From NCBI GenBank assembly GCA_028564705.1, contig JAPXFQ010002424.1, positions 1,302,001-1,366,000 on the forward strand: DNA of 64,000 nucleotides, read 5' to 3'. Within the stretch, counting starts at the first letter, position 1; every line of letters begins with the position of its first letter. The stretch comes from Apricaphanius iberus (lineage: Eukaryota > Chordata > Actinopteri > Cyprinodontiformes > Aphaniidae). The notes beneath the pieces are model-generated. The model was not told where the DNA came from and did no database searches. It saw only the letters and a program-made list of their open reading frames with translations. Of the stretch, positions 44,595 to 56,079 are shown piece after piece. Position numbers and translations under genes: made by a program.

Positions 44595-46765
44595 AGAACT
44601 GTGTGATAAATATCAGATCTTTGGCAGGAAAGTCTTTGCTAATCACTGTTTTTATTACTGAACATGATATACACGCTCTGTTTTCATCAGAAACTTGGTT
44701 AGACGTAAATACTGAAACATCTCCAATGCTAGAATCTACTCCTCCAAACTACAACTGTTTAAGCGAGAGCAGGAAGCAGAGACAAGGGGACGGATTAGAC
44801 AAAATCTTCCATAACCCAATGAACTATAAAAAGATTTTCCCGCCACATTTGACTCTTTTGAACAAATAGATTAAAGAGCCAAATAAGGTCCTATTTATAA
44901 TGTACAAACCTCCAACACTTAAACTTCTTTTTGGATTTCAGCAACCTTCTCTCTGTAAAATATATTGAATATGACCAACTGCTTATTGAGGGAGACTTCA
45001 ACATTCATTACAACCCCCAACATAGACGAGCAAGTGAAAAAGGGGAGTGTCGACGAGCCGAGAGAAAATGGAGGAAAACTCGACTCCAGGATATCTACGA
45101 AGACAGGCTGAAAAAATGTAACTTAACTTTTAAATATGCACGGCAATCATTCTTTTCTGGAATCATTAAAGTGATAGTCTGGACTTGGAAAGAAAAAAGA
45201 GAGAGAGGGACATGATTTGAAAAAAAAAACAACCCAAGCTCCCTCCCCCTCCCTTTCTGATTGGTCTTGAAGCCTACTTTTTCGTGCACGATCCAGGTCA
45301 ATGGGCCAAGACGTGTGGAGGAGAGAGAGAAAACAACCAGAGTGTGAACAATGAAGTTATCGGAGGTGAGGATGCTTTTTTTGGTTTGAAATCGGTATCT
45401 TCTGTTCTTGAGCTGAGTGTTGATCCATGGCTGCGCTCGGGACCAATGGCGGAGGCTTTATTCGGGGGCTACATAAAAACAGAAAACTGAGCATGCAAGC
45501 AGTTACGAGCACAAGCACACAGTGTTTGTGATGATTGACAGCCCTTGGCATCAGTTGATTGGTTCAAGTGGATGGCACCGTTGCTTCTGAGCCATAGCTG
45601 AGATACGGGAAGGCGGGACTTACCCGTAATGTTATAATTCATAACATTACTTATTTTATATCAACATTTAAGGCCAGGAGGTCAATGTAATGCAATTCTT
45701 ATTTTTTTTTATTCATTTAGAGATCCAGTCATCACTTTAACAGAAACATTAATAATGCGCCGACTTTATTCGCAACATTGAAAATCTAACTAAACCTCCA
45801 GTGACCGCAGCTTCTGAATTACAGTCCACCTTTTTACTGAAAAGATTTTGAAATGTAGAAGGTCAATCTGTACGGCAGCACTAAACCCACCACCAGTGTC
45901 ACCCCCATGTAAAAACAATGTAGGGAAAATATCTGAATTCAAAAAACTAAACACACCTGTTTCACACATTAAACAAAAAGCTCCTCTTCTTGCTGCCTCG
46001 ATATCTTACCCACAGCTTCTGTAAAAAAATGTTTTACCTGTCATTAAGTCTGATCTGATTCTAATAGTTAACCTGTCAGGTGTTTTCCTCCAGGCCTTAA
46101 AAACAGCAGGTATCAAACCCCTACTAAAGAAGAATAACTGGAAAAAACACTGATGCAGAACTACAGGCCATTCTCTAATCCACCATTCATCAGCAAGATT
46201 ATTGAAAAAGCGTCTTTCAACAGTTAAATAGTTTCCTAAACATGACCGACTGCTTTGATAATTATCAGTCTGGTTTCCGTGCTCAACGCAGCACTGAGAC
46301 TGCCTTCTTTGAAGTTTTCAATGACATCCACATTAATACAGATTGTGGTAGAACGACATTGCTATTTCTGTTGGACCTCAGTGCAGCGTTTGATACTGTT
46401 GATCATAAAATATTACTGGAATGACTGGAGAGCTGTTTCTATGCTCCACTTGACTGGAACAAACTTTCTGATGACTGCAAAGCTGCCCAAACTCTGGACT
46501 GCTTTAAAGCAAAGCTTAAAAGTCAGCTGTTGAAGGCTCTCTTTGAGTAAACGATTATAGGTGCTCTCTAATGTTTCTTTTATTGATTTTTGCTCAATTT
46601 CAGTTCTAATTTTCCTACTTTTACGCTGTTTTTGTCTTAGTCTTTATTGCTGGTTTTACTCTCTATGCTTGTATCATATGTCTGGTTTCTTAACCACCAA
46701 ATCATGTAAAGCACCTTGAGTTACCTTTTGATGAAAGTGTGCTATACAAATAAAATTGACTTGCC
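44595..46765 (+). pseudogene. Broken L2/CR1-type LINE with endonuclease and RT remnants
   Basis: In order: an endonuclease N-terminal remnant (44603-44800: NIRSLAGKSLL, HDIHALFSSETWLD, PPNYNCLSESR); the GDFNIHYN motif (about 44990-45015); a non-LINE stretch (about 45165-45700); a linker; the RT N-terminus (46090-46130: LKTAGIKPLLKKNN); and the core palm block QSGFRAQRSTETAFFEVFND ... LLFLLDLSAAFDTVDHKILL (46262-46420), carrying the first catalytic aspartate region. The rest of the palm and thumb are deleted. A 3' UTR ends 'gtaaagcaccttgagttacc' and 'gctatacaaataaaattg' (46700-46760). Stops and frameshifts are present. Confidence 0.85.
45165..45700. other. Foreign segment inside the broken LINE
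   Basis: This stretch separates the endonuclease and RT parts of the LINE and matches neither. It includes 'gattgacagcccttggcatc' and 'gagatacgggaaggcgggac'. It is probably a nested insertion, but I could not define ends or a target duplication. Confidence 0.35.
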
Positions 46766-46794
46766 ATAGCATGTTAGATATTTGAAACTGGTCG

Positions 46795-47025
46795 GAAGGC
46801 TTTGTGCCAAATACAGTTAGCTTTGCGTTAAATAAAACTGTTTTGTGCTAAAAAATTGTTTGCTTTGTGTTAACTTTGTGCAAACAACAGCTAGATTTGC
46901 ACTAAATACAGTTAGGTTTGTGCTAAAAACAGTTAACTTTGTGCTAAAAATAGTTAGCTTTTGCTACAAAGTTAGGTTTGTGCTACATAACGTTAGCTTT
47001 ACGTTAAATACATACAGATTTGTGG
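46795..47025 (+). repeat. Degenerate minisatellite, about 21-22 bp period
   Basis: Variants of 'gtttgtgctaaaaacagtta' recur about ten times with strong divergence ('ctttgtgctaaaaatagtta', 'atttgcactaaatacagtta'). Confidence 0.7.
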
Positions 47026-47028
47026 TGT

Positions 47029-47265
47029 ATCTTTTCAATAATCTCGGTTCCTGCTGACGATGAGTTGATCACAGACTTTAGATCTTTGGTTGTGACTCTG
47101 GACAAAGTTGTCGAACACCAAAAGAAACCTCGTGTTTTTGACCCGAAAGAGTCTGGATCAAAACACCAAAAACTCACGGCGGACTTTGTTTCCGCAAGAA
47201 ATGGTATCAAATGTTTTAGTGTTGGCTCTGTTGCTTCTTTTCTTTTCTTTTTTCTGTTTTATTGA
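47029..47265 (+). other. Open frame of unknown status
   Basis: A 79-codon frame (SVPADDELITDF, LDKVVEHQKKPRVFDPKE, LTADFVSARN) has a balanced, protein-like residue composition, unlike the surrounding low-complexity DNA. I do not recognise it. It could be a processed-gene or transposon fragment, or chance. No splice sites flank it clearly. Confidence 0.25.
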
Positions 47266-47269
47266 CATA

Positions 47270-49015
47270 TCTCTGGTTGTTTTGTGACATTGCTTTAGTT
47301 TCACTGCTGTATTCTTAGATTATTTTGTTTTTGTGCTGTATTGTTTTCACATCAGTTTGTGTCTTTTGTAACAATATTTTTAGTTTTTGAATCTTCATTT
47401 TGACTGTAATAGCATTTAAGACTCTTAATAAAGATGATAGAGATTCCTTTAAGAGTTTGGAGGTTTTAATAAAAGTTGAATTGATCATACAGGAGAACAG
47501 CACAGATCACAGTGAATGCCGAATGCTGCCTCCCTCCTAACTCCCCAACTACCTACTACCCCCTACGTCCCAACTCTCTTCCAAGCTCATATGAAAATAA
47601 GTATTTATAAAGTTCAGCAACCTTGCCTCTATAACTTTGAAGACAAAACTATTAGTCTCAGGGTGGGGATATCTCCGGATGAAGACATCTGGCTCTTTAG
47701 CTGTGAATAAGTGACTTTTGACATATACAAAATAATGGCAATAGCTTGGGTTATATGTAACACAATAAGAGAAACTCTCAAAACTAAGTATGTAAGAAGA
47801 ATCAATATTTTCTCAGGCAGTGATGTCTTCTCTAACCTCGAACTCAACACCTGTTGTCTGGCTCCTCTGCTCTCAGTGTTAATAATACTAAAAGATTAAT
47901 CATAATAATACATTTTTCGATCACATTGACGATTTTATTTTCTTTAACCATGAAGCCCCTGGGGGCCCTCCTGAGGCCCCAGGGTCGCTGTTCGGTCAAA
48001 CATTGCGATGCCTCGTGGTTAAATGAGTCATCAAAGGACGCTGTCATGCTCCTAACCACGTAAACAACGAGCGTTTCTCCTCTTCGGCCACCTGAGTCGT
48101 CCTCTCTGTGAAGCATATGTCCCACTCGTTGACGGACTCCCCTCTGCCGTCCCTGAGGACTCCTTTTAACAAGCTGGGAGGGGGACACCCGACCCCTGTT
48201 TTGCTTTAAGTAGGTAAATCTCAGGTTTTCTCTCAGCTGCAGCATTTTGTTCCGTGTTTTCCCACAAAAACCTGGAGCAGAGAAACCCGACCCTCTTCTG
48301 TCCTTCAGCGAGGATCAGAGACACCGTTTCACACAGAGGGATCGTCTTTCAGCTCCACCCGAAGGCAACCCGCTCCGGGTTCAGGCCTGTGAGCTTCTGT
48401 AGGAGGATCAACAGCTCAAATCGTTTAATCCTCGACCTTTCTCGACCGGCCGCCTCCCACAGACCTCACATTTGGAGCGTGGGAGAAATAATCCCATTAA
48501 TTAAACAACAAAAAAAAAGGAGCTAAGGCGTAATTATCTCCAAGCTTAACGTCAAAGCGATACTTGACTCTGTGGAGTCTTGTTTTGTTACCTGTTTAAG
48601 GAATATCCTATCATGCAAAGGAAAACAGGCCTTCACCCATAGGTAAACAGGTCAACAGTCTTCACTCACATAATTGTATCACAAAAAGATGTTGATAAAT
48701 GCTCAAAAGTTCTGTCATAACTGGATCATTTTAACCACTCCTGTTGAGAAAGATAATCCTCCTGTCCCAATCCCAGAAAGAAAGGGGAAAATAAAATTCC
48801 CTCCCATCCCAATCTTGACAAAATATTTCCTGACAGTCCAATCAGCCGCTACAATTCACCTTTCTTCCCAGCCTGGTTTTTTAACACCAAGTATGGCGGC
48901 TGTTCCCAACTATCTCTGACAGAAATCAAGCAAAACTGACCCAGAAAAGCGCTGGATGTCGCCGGATGACCCCACATAATAATCTGCATATTAATAATGT
49001 TATCAGTTATGAGGT
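47270..49015. other. No gene seen
   Basis: Unassigned. 47.94-48.5 kb is GC-richer with overlapping unsupported frames. Confidence 0.35.
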
Positions 49016-49021
49016 GGTCTT

Positions 49022-50316
49022 TATGGGGAGTCTAAGTCCCATCCTTCTACTTCCTGTCCATGGGTCCCCTAAAGCCAAAAAAAAATGAATGAGTCAATGG
49101 AGCGATAAAAGTTATTTTCCGATCCAGTTTGAAATGCGCCGTGGATCGAACATATGATGTCCGTGAATTTTAAAAATTTTGATGCAGAGAAAACGCTGAT
49201 TTCCGACCGGTGGCAAAAGTTATTTTAGGTTTTGTGTGAAAACGTTTAGCAGACAACAACTGCAGAAGAAGAATGAGATTGATGGTCGTAGCCTCCAGGA
49301 TGAAGAAAGGAGCATTAAAAACGGAGAAAACCTCTATAAATCTGACCATGAGCAAAGTAGCAGCTATGTCGGGGATAAAGCAGTCGGTGGATTGAGAGCC
49401 AGCATGGAGGAGAAGCTCTACAAGATCTAGGTGGGTGTTTTACGTGCTATAGCTAGTGCTAGCTCCCGTTAGCCAAATGGCGTGACATATGCGACTTCTG
49501 ATTTGTAGGCATTTTAAATGCAAATTTTTACTATCAAATAAATCCCAAATCACTAGACAAACACAGTCGAAACGTACAACATTAGTTATCATTTAAATCG
49601 AAGTACAACATATGTGTGATTCAGGACGTAAGACGAAGCGGACCAGAAAAGAACTTTTATCGCTCCACTGACTTCCATTCATTATTTTTTCGGTTTAGGG
49701 ACCCATGGGCCGACAGGAAAGGGAGGAGCTTAGGGTCCCTACAGGAAGGGGAGGAGACTTATGATGCATTCCAGTTAACCTTTCCGAGTCGGAAAGTCAG
49801 AAATCTCGCAGTTGTCTCGCGTCATTTCACTGTGACACGCCCTCTTTAGGTCGGAATATACGAGCTTGAACTCGGAGCTCTGTGAGTAGACCGAGTAGAG
49901 GGGGGGCAATTCGGAAACAAAGATGGCTGTGCCCGCAGCTGAGATATATTTTCTTTGTATTTGCACTGTTGGTCATTTTTAATGTCTTTTTTAAAGCTCT
50001 TACACACTTGACTACATTTCTGCTTCAATCCGGTCACCAATAATCCGGTCACGATCTTGCTGTGCGTGCAATACAATGTACAGCTTTGTTTTTCATGCTG
50101 GTCTGCTGAAGATGCTATGTCGCTAACAACAATAGCAATAACTACCCCCCCCCCCTCGACAGCTGCTGCCCTCGAAGGGTCCGTGTTCTTTCCGACTTGG
50201 AGTGTAGCGAGACAAACTGGAACGCTTTCAGTCGGGAATGACATGACGTTCTCGTGTACAGCAACTCGGACGCCCGAGTTTCCGAGATAAATTGAATACA
50301 GCGTTAGGCTCCCCAT
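49022..50316. mobile_element. Long-TIR DNA element, copy 2, interrupted by a PIF-like element
   Basis: Same family as 40699-41441: 'caatggagcgataaaagtta', 'gatgaagaaaggagcatta', 'gccagcatggaggagaagct' and inverted right-hand 'cttttatcgctcca'. Its right terminus 'gagac|tta ... tta|ggctcccca' is split by the element at 49762-50303. A short partial duplication of the terminal region precedes the insertion (49712-49760). Confidence 0.8.
49762..50303. mobile_element. PIF/Harbinger-like miniature element, copy 2 (542 bp, uninterrupted)
   Basis: Inverted ends 'tgatgcattccagtt' and (reverse complement of right) 'cgctgtattcaattt'. Flanked exactly by TTA (49759-49761 and 50304-50306). The interior is homologous to copy 1 ('gtctcgcgtcatttcac', 'aagatggctgtgcccgc', 'gctgaagatgctatgtcgct'). 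Confidence 0.9.
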
Positions 50317-50554
50317 TTCCTCCTCCAAAATCCAACACGAATAAAAGCAGTTTGCTCAGACGTGTCAAAATTAAAGTCGTTATAGAAAGGAACGGGTCTC
50401 CTCAGTAGGTCAAAGAAAAATGGCAGAAACAGTGGGAAGAATAAAAAACCACTAAAGGGGAAATGTGACTTCTGTCTTCACGAACAGCCTGTGGAACATG
50501 TTCTATTGTTTCAGGTCTACTGTTAAGAGAATGAAACTGGTACAAACATTTCCA

Positions 50555-50850
50555 GTATATCAAACTGCAGCTGGACATACCAGCCCGTAAAAAAAATGTC
50601 TAGATCTGGAAAAATTGTTGACATGTCCTAAGAATTAATAGAGCGAATATAGTTTTGGTTTTTTAGTAGTCTACTTTGTAAAAATAAGTAGACCATATTT
50701 AGTATGCATGAAAAGTTGCTTGTTAACCACCATTAAACATAATTTTATAGCTTATAATATTATTTTTTTGTATTTTACCATCCTTTCCATCCACCACATG
50801 CGTTGCTTTCGCTTGAAGTGACATTTTAGGACCAAACAACACGTTGCTGT
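50555..50850. mobile_element. Fragment related to the element at 54.67-55.57 kb
   Basis: 'tttagtatgcatgaaaagtt' followed by 'gcttgttaaccaccattaaa' and 'ttttatagcttata' parallels 55066-55130 ('tttagtatgcacaaaatgtt', 'gcttatcaaccaacattaaa', 'tttatggctta'). A diverged partial copy; the ends are missing or unrecognisable. Confidence 0.55.
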
Positions 50851-50859
50851 TGGGAAACT

Positions 50860-51595
50860 AACAGCAGACCGTTGACAGCTACACAACCTGCTTGGCTGTT
50901 TATCTTTAGGAGGCAGAAAATGGGCTGGTCATGTTGAGAAAAAAGTCAAAGGCTTGCACAACCAATCCGTGACTTCCTACAGTGAGCAGGCGAATTGTTG
51001 AGAAGAACCTACTGACGCATGTCTGTGTAGAACAGAGTAAGAATGCAGAAACTGTACCATCTCTATGAAAGATTTGAAAACATTTGTGTCTAAAATAAGA
51101 TTTTCTGTCCAAAACAGTCATTTACCGCCATGGCGAATGACATGCAGACTAAGCTCAGCCGAGAGGACTTTTCTTAGCTACTGCTCTCTTTAAAACAATT
51201 CTCCTAACTTCCTCCATCTTACAGGATGAATCTTTGTAAAAAAAAATCTTTATTTTTTTAACTTAAACTGGATACTTTCCTGCATTTTCTTTATTTCTTG
51301 AGCATTATGTCCAGCTTTTTGACACAGATCGAGTCTTTCCCGTCATAAAGTCATCAGTCACGGCTTGTGGCGTCGTTCTCGGCTGCTTTGTGCCATTTGT
51401 CATTGATGGTTTAATACGTATTAAGGTTACTGGAATGAAAACAGAGGACATTATTAGGGTCTGTTCCTACTTTCTCTCCTACTTCTCCCCAACTGCATGA
51501 TGTGCTGTCAATTCAAGCACTAACCTGTTTTCTATTATAGTAGGTGCTCCGGATTAGCCCTGCTTGACGACCCTGACTAAGATGGCATTGCAGTG
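50860..51595. other. No gene seen
   Basis: Unassigned AT-rich sequence. Confidence 0.3.
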
Positions 51596-51599
51596 ACGG

Positions 51600-51955
51600 A
51601 AAATTCTCCACGTCCTGCAACAAACTTGTGCATCAGTTCTATTGCTCTTTCTGTGTCTCTGTTATGTATTCTCCAAGCCACAGACGGTCGCGGCAGATAA
51701 CCGCTTGTGCTGAGCCTGGTTCTGCCGGAGGTTTCTTCCTGTTAAAAGGGAGTTTTTCCTTCCCACTGTCGCTGCATGCTTGCTCAGTATGAGGGATTGC
51801 TGAGAATTCCACGATGCAATCTTCTGTGGTTCTGTAATTTCTACACTTAACATTGTATTGTAATAACTCTTTTTGTAAAGTGCCTTGAGATGACATCTGT
51901 TGTGAAATGGCGCTATATAAATAAACTGAATTGAAAATTGAATTGAAAAACAATC
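51600..51955 (+). mobile_element. 5'-truncated L2-like LINE 3' tail
   Basis: Contains 'ctttctgtgtctctgttatg', 'gtttcttcctgttaaaaggg', 'gagggattgctgag', 'gtgccttgagatgacatctg' and a terminal 'gctatataaataaactgaat' with repeated ATTGA. Same family as 1469-1650 and the minus-strand copy at 55.6 kb. Confidence 0.8.
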
Positions 51956-52004
51956 ATCAAGAGCTTCCAGTCTCGATTGAAAAAGTTTTAAAACTATGAT
52001 ATGT

Positions 52005-52765
52005 TCTTATTTAGAAAGATATTTAACAATAAGGTAATTGACACTTTTGAGAACTTCGCTAGAGAGTAATATCCCCCACATACTCAGTTTTACAGATATC
52101 TACAAGTAGGAAGCTATATTAGAAAGAACACCCAGATTTTTCATAAATTACATCCCGTCGTTCTGCACATCTGGAAAGTTCCCAAGCTTCAAAAACCAAA
52201 TAGGACATATTTACCACATTTTAAATATTAATAGAGATAACCAAAGGAATTATATCAAATATACATGGGAGAAAGATATGGGAATAAAATTGACAGAGGA
52301 GGAAAATATTTTTAGTTATATTAAGTCCCCATATTGGCAGGAATATGCATGGAAACTATCTATTAGATTTTTTTTATAACAACCATGGCAATAAGTAAGT
52401 ATACAAAGCAAATACAACCCTGCTGGAGAGAATGTGGAGAAAGTAACGTTCTCTACACATGTCTAAAAATCGAATGATGTTGGATCCAAGTGTTAGATTT
52501 AATTAAGCAAATTTGTGGCGATGATATTGGTAAAGAACAGCACCGCCTCATGCTTGGGATACTAACAAAAGGGTTAATAAAAGAAAGTACTTATATTTTT
52601 TGGATTTTGAGAACCACAGCTATTCAACAAATTACACGGGGTTGGAAAAAAAACCCAGAACCCCCTAAAATAGATAAACGGCTTTAATCAACTATATTGA
52701 AATGAAAAAGTGACACATAGGATGAATGGTAAATTCGAGCTATTTAAGATAAGATGGACGCCCTA
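52005..52765 (+). pseudogene. L1-type LINE ORF2 C-terminal remnant
   Basis: Translation in broken frames gives SYIRKNTQIFHKLH-like sequence, then YTWEKDMGIKLTEEENIFSY followed by IKSPYWQEYAWKL, then CWRECGESNVLYTCLKIE (the cysteine-containing C-terminal motif of L1 ORF2), then LMLGILTKG and STYIFWILRTTAIQQI. This order is characteristic of the region downstream of the L1 reverse transcriptase. At least two stops or frameshifts interrupt it. The 5' part is absent. Confidence 0.75.
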
Positions 52766-53019
52766 AAGTATTCAAAAGCTTTAAAGGGTGAAAACAGGAG
52801 CCGTCTTGACATATGGGAATAAATGTGCTCTCAGTACGAACGGGGATATTTGCCCTTCATTAAAAAGTAAATGGATTACAAAGGTTTATGGGTTTGCATT
52901 AATACTGGTAGTCCCTTTTTTCCTCAATGCATGTATGATTTTACAAATGTAACTATATAGTGGAATAAGGTAGGTGTGAATGTACATATGGTATTTGGAT
53001 AGGTCCATGCAGATGCATA

Positions 53020-53020
53020 C

Positions 53021-53102
<82 letters not shown>
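53020..53102 (+). repeat. (TA)n microsatellite, about 80 bp
   Basis: Almost perfect alternating AT with one phase slip at about 53040. It produces spurious tyrosine/isoleucine-repeat frames. Confidence 0.97.
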
Positions 53103-53103
<1 letters not shown>

Positions 53104-53109
53104 TCAATG

Positions 53110-54010
53110 CACTGGGTGTAAAAAAAACTTTAAAAACTTTAAATTTTTAAAATGGAAAAAACAAACAATGGAACAAGTTGTGTAAATTGCACAATAAAGT
53201 ATATATAAATTATGTTTTTTTTCTGTATTTAGAAGTCTTCAGTGCCTATGCTTGAAATTGTTTAGGCTAATCATATGCAGACCAGTTTCATTATACAAAT
53301 TTTAAGTCAGTGTGTTCAGCTAATGTGGTTCCTGGGTACTTTAAATCAAAAATTAAAAGCAGGCTAATAAACCACAGAAATCACATTTCAAACAGCTTAA
53401 AGTTCCCCGTGTGTGAGGTTGGATTAAACACTTAAAGTCCCCCAAAGTGTAAAATTCGGGTCAGCTCAGTGATATCCAAGCAGATGTGGCGGTTCTGGTC
53501 GCGATGGAGTGAAACGGATGGATTAGTGTCCAACATGCAGCTGCTCTGAGTTGGTTCAACAGGTGTTTTCACCGTCAGATGGTCATGACGGGAAAAACTT
53601 TGGCTCAGCAGGGAGGGATTCATGTTTTACCGACTCCAAACGTCTGATAGGGACAAAGTTATTGAACTTCTCCAGAATAAATGAGGTTATATGTAGGTCA
53701 GTTATGACCATGTGTTTTTGGGGTTGTAAGTGTTGGTTTCCCGCTGCGTCTCTGCTGACGGCGCATGTGTGCAGGATTTACAGCCTCTAATGAGCCCCTC
53801 CCTCCGGCGTCGCAGCAGCAGTCTGCTCCTGATATGCCGAAGGAATCTCACGCTTCAGCAAAATGCAGATGTTTTATTTTCCGGTGGAGGCGCAGACACG
53901 GAGCGGGAGATTTATTGACCTGGGAAAAAATTAGCCTGTGGGTTGCGAATTATGAACGGGGCGGCTACGGACGTCCAGTTCTGCAGGTGAGCCAGCGAAC
54001 GGCGTGACCC
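53110..54010. other. No gene seen
   Basis: Unassigned; 53.43-54.0 kb is GC-richer but the open frames (53551-53790, 53730-54007) carry no recognised motif. Confidence 0.3.
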
Positions 54011-54017
54011 ACACTGT

Positions 54018-54305
54018 CAGAAAAAATGTGCAAAATTTGTACCTTTTGGGGTACAATGGCTTGTCACTGGGGCAGTACCCTCAAGGGTACGCCTGTTGTA
54101 CCCTTTCACGGGAGTACATATCTGTACCCTTGCAGTATGTACCTTTCAAGGGCAAATATGTACCTCCTGCTGACTAAATTGTACCTTATAGTGCTATGGT
54201 ACCATAGTGTACCTTTAAAAAAGGTGCAAGTGTGTCCTTTTTTAGGGTACTGCCCCAGTGACAAGCCTTTTGTACCTTCTAATGGCAAATCTGTACTCCA
54301 TACAA
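54018..54305. mobile_element. Palindromic GTACC-rich miniature element
   Basis: A 24-bp perfect inverted pair (54059-54082 and 54245-54268, containing 'cactggggcagtaccct') lies within a field of 'gtacc' and 'ggtac' motifs in both orientations ('tgtaccctttcacggg', 'gtaccatagtgtacc'). The interior folds back over most of its length. I recognise the type as a common fish miniature element; exact ends are uncertain. Confidence 0.7.
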
Positions 54306-54666
54306 CACATTAAAAAGACCACAAACACAGAACCAACCTGCTGACTGCAGAGAAAAAAACCATCAGAGCTGTTGGTAATTAGGAGCCTGTAAATACCAAC
54401 AGCCGCTTGTTCCTCTTTGCTTTATAATCAGAAACCTCTTCACATATTCAGCTAAAAATTTTCAAGATGTAGAATATCATCTACAGGAGTTATGAGTCCA
54501 TAAGCCTCCTTATTACAGTTTAACAACCTTTATATGAAGCTGATGTAAATTCCCAGAGGAGAACTTTTATTCTTCCACTTCCATCACAACTTAGTTTTCT
54601 ACAGTAAAACATGAATGTAATCACAAGCATTTTCATTTTATTTATTTTTTTTGCTGCAGTGATAAA

Positions 54667-55566
54667 TAGGGACGGGAATCTTACAGCATCTCACGATTCA
54701 ATTCGATTCCGATTCTTGGGATCACGATTCGATTCAGAAGCGATTCTCAATTCAAATAAATTTTTCTTTCTTAATCGATACTCTTTCATTCATAATTTGT
54801 GTTTGTAATACACACAACTTGATCTGCCAAGTGTCTGTAGATGAGCCATGAATGTAACAGGGCATCAACACAAAACGGATTTTACGATCTATGTTGAGAG
54901 AAGAGAACTGGTTCAAAAGTAACAAGACATGAAATTGCAACTGGACATCCAAGACCTTTTAAACAAATTTCTAGTCTTGAAAAAAAAATGCTGATATATT
55001 TTAAGAAGAAAAAATATAAATATGTATTTTGTTTGTTCTTTGGTACGTAGTAGAAAATACATTGAAAATATTTAGTATGCACAAAATGTTGCTTATCAAC
55101 CAACATTAAACAGAAATTTATGGCTTATGTTATTATTTTCATTGTTTTTGTTCGAAATTTTAAAAGTCCTAACGTTATTGAACTCAGCATATATTTTGGA
55201 CTTCCTTGAAAGCGCCACAGGTGTGCAACGCTGCTGGATGTTTATGCGTAGCTTATAAAGAAAGATCGCTCTTATATACTTGCAGATTTATATATAAAAA
55301 AAAAACCTTTAGCCAAGCTGAAGCTGAAGCTTTAGCCTAGCGGCTACAGCTAGCTAGCGCTAGCTAGTAGCTAGCTGTAGTCGCATCAGACCTGTAGATA
55401 CGACAATGGCCATTACATGACAAACACTATGCGAAGCGAAAATGTAAAAAGGTTCAGAAAACATATTTTTGGAGAATTGATTCTCAAACATTTCGGATCG
55501 ATTCTGAATCTTGTTAAATAGGAATCGAGATTCAGACGTGAATCGATTTTTCCTCACACCCCTAGT
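54667..55566. mobile_element. 'TAGGGACGGGAATC' type DNA element, about 900 bp
   Basis: The left terminus 'tagggacgggaatcttac' is followed by 'cgattcaattcgattccgat'. The right terminus is 'gtgaatcgatttttcctcac' then 'acccccta', whose reverse complement starts 'taggggtgtgagg'. Both ends are rich in 'cgattc' motifs. No coding capacity. A diverged partial relative is at 50.56-50.85 kb. Confidence 0.6.
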
Positions 55567-55599
55567 GAGCCTTGTTTGCACCTCCATAGCTCAACCATC

Positions 55600-56070
55600 T
55601 TCTGCATCCTTCAATTCAGTTTATCTATATAGTGTAGATTCACAAGATGTCATCTCAAGGCACTTTACACGAAAAGTCATTTTAATACATTATACAAACG
55701 TTCCAATCAGTTAAAAGTTTTAAGGAATCCCAGCAGATTGCGTTGAGTCGGTCCCAGAACATGCAGACTCCAAGCACAGCTATTCCTCAGCAATCCCTCA
55801 CACTGAGCAAGCATGTGGCGACAGTGGAGAGGAAAAACTCCCCTTCAACAGGAAGAAACCTGCAGCAGAACCAGAACCAGGCTCAATACGAGCGGCTATC
55901 TGCCACGACCGTCTGGGGCTCTGAGAAGACAGAGAAGAGAAACAAAAATAACAAAAGGAGTAGTACTTTATATATCAAAGAAAATGTAAAAACAATTACA
56001 ACAGGACATGAACGATGTTTGGTCACTGGGAGCATCATCCGAATCGATGCGCCACATCCAGCAGCGCATT
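55600..56070 (-). mobile_element. L2-like LINE 3' tail, minus strand
   Basis: Read on the minus strand: 'gatgatgctcccagtgacca', 'gtttctcttctctgtcttct', 'agacggtcgtggcagatag', 'gagggattgctgagg', 'gtgccttgagatgacatctt' and then 'ctgaattgaagg'. This matches the 29.6-29.9 kb copy upstream and the 51.6-51.95 kb copy downstream, joining them into one family. The minus-strand frame is interrupted. Confidence 0.8.
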
Positions 56071-56079
56071 TAAGCAGGC

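Noticed and set aside
48996..49430. Conserved peptide in both copies of the long-TIR element
   Set aside because: The short matching peptide (around 'MEEKLYK') is simply shared DNA between two copies of one repeat. Frames are short and interrupted differently.
52886..53107. Tyrosine/isoleucine-repeat protein
   Set aside because: Pure translation of the (TA)n microsatellite.
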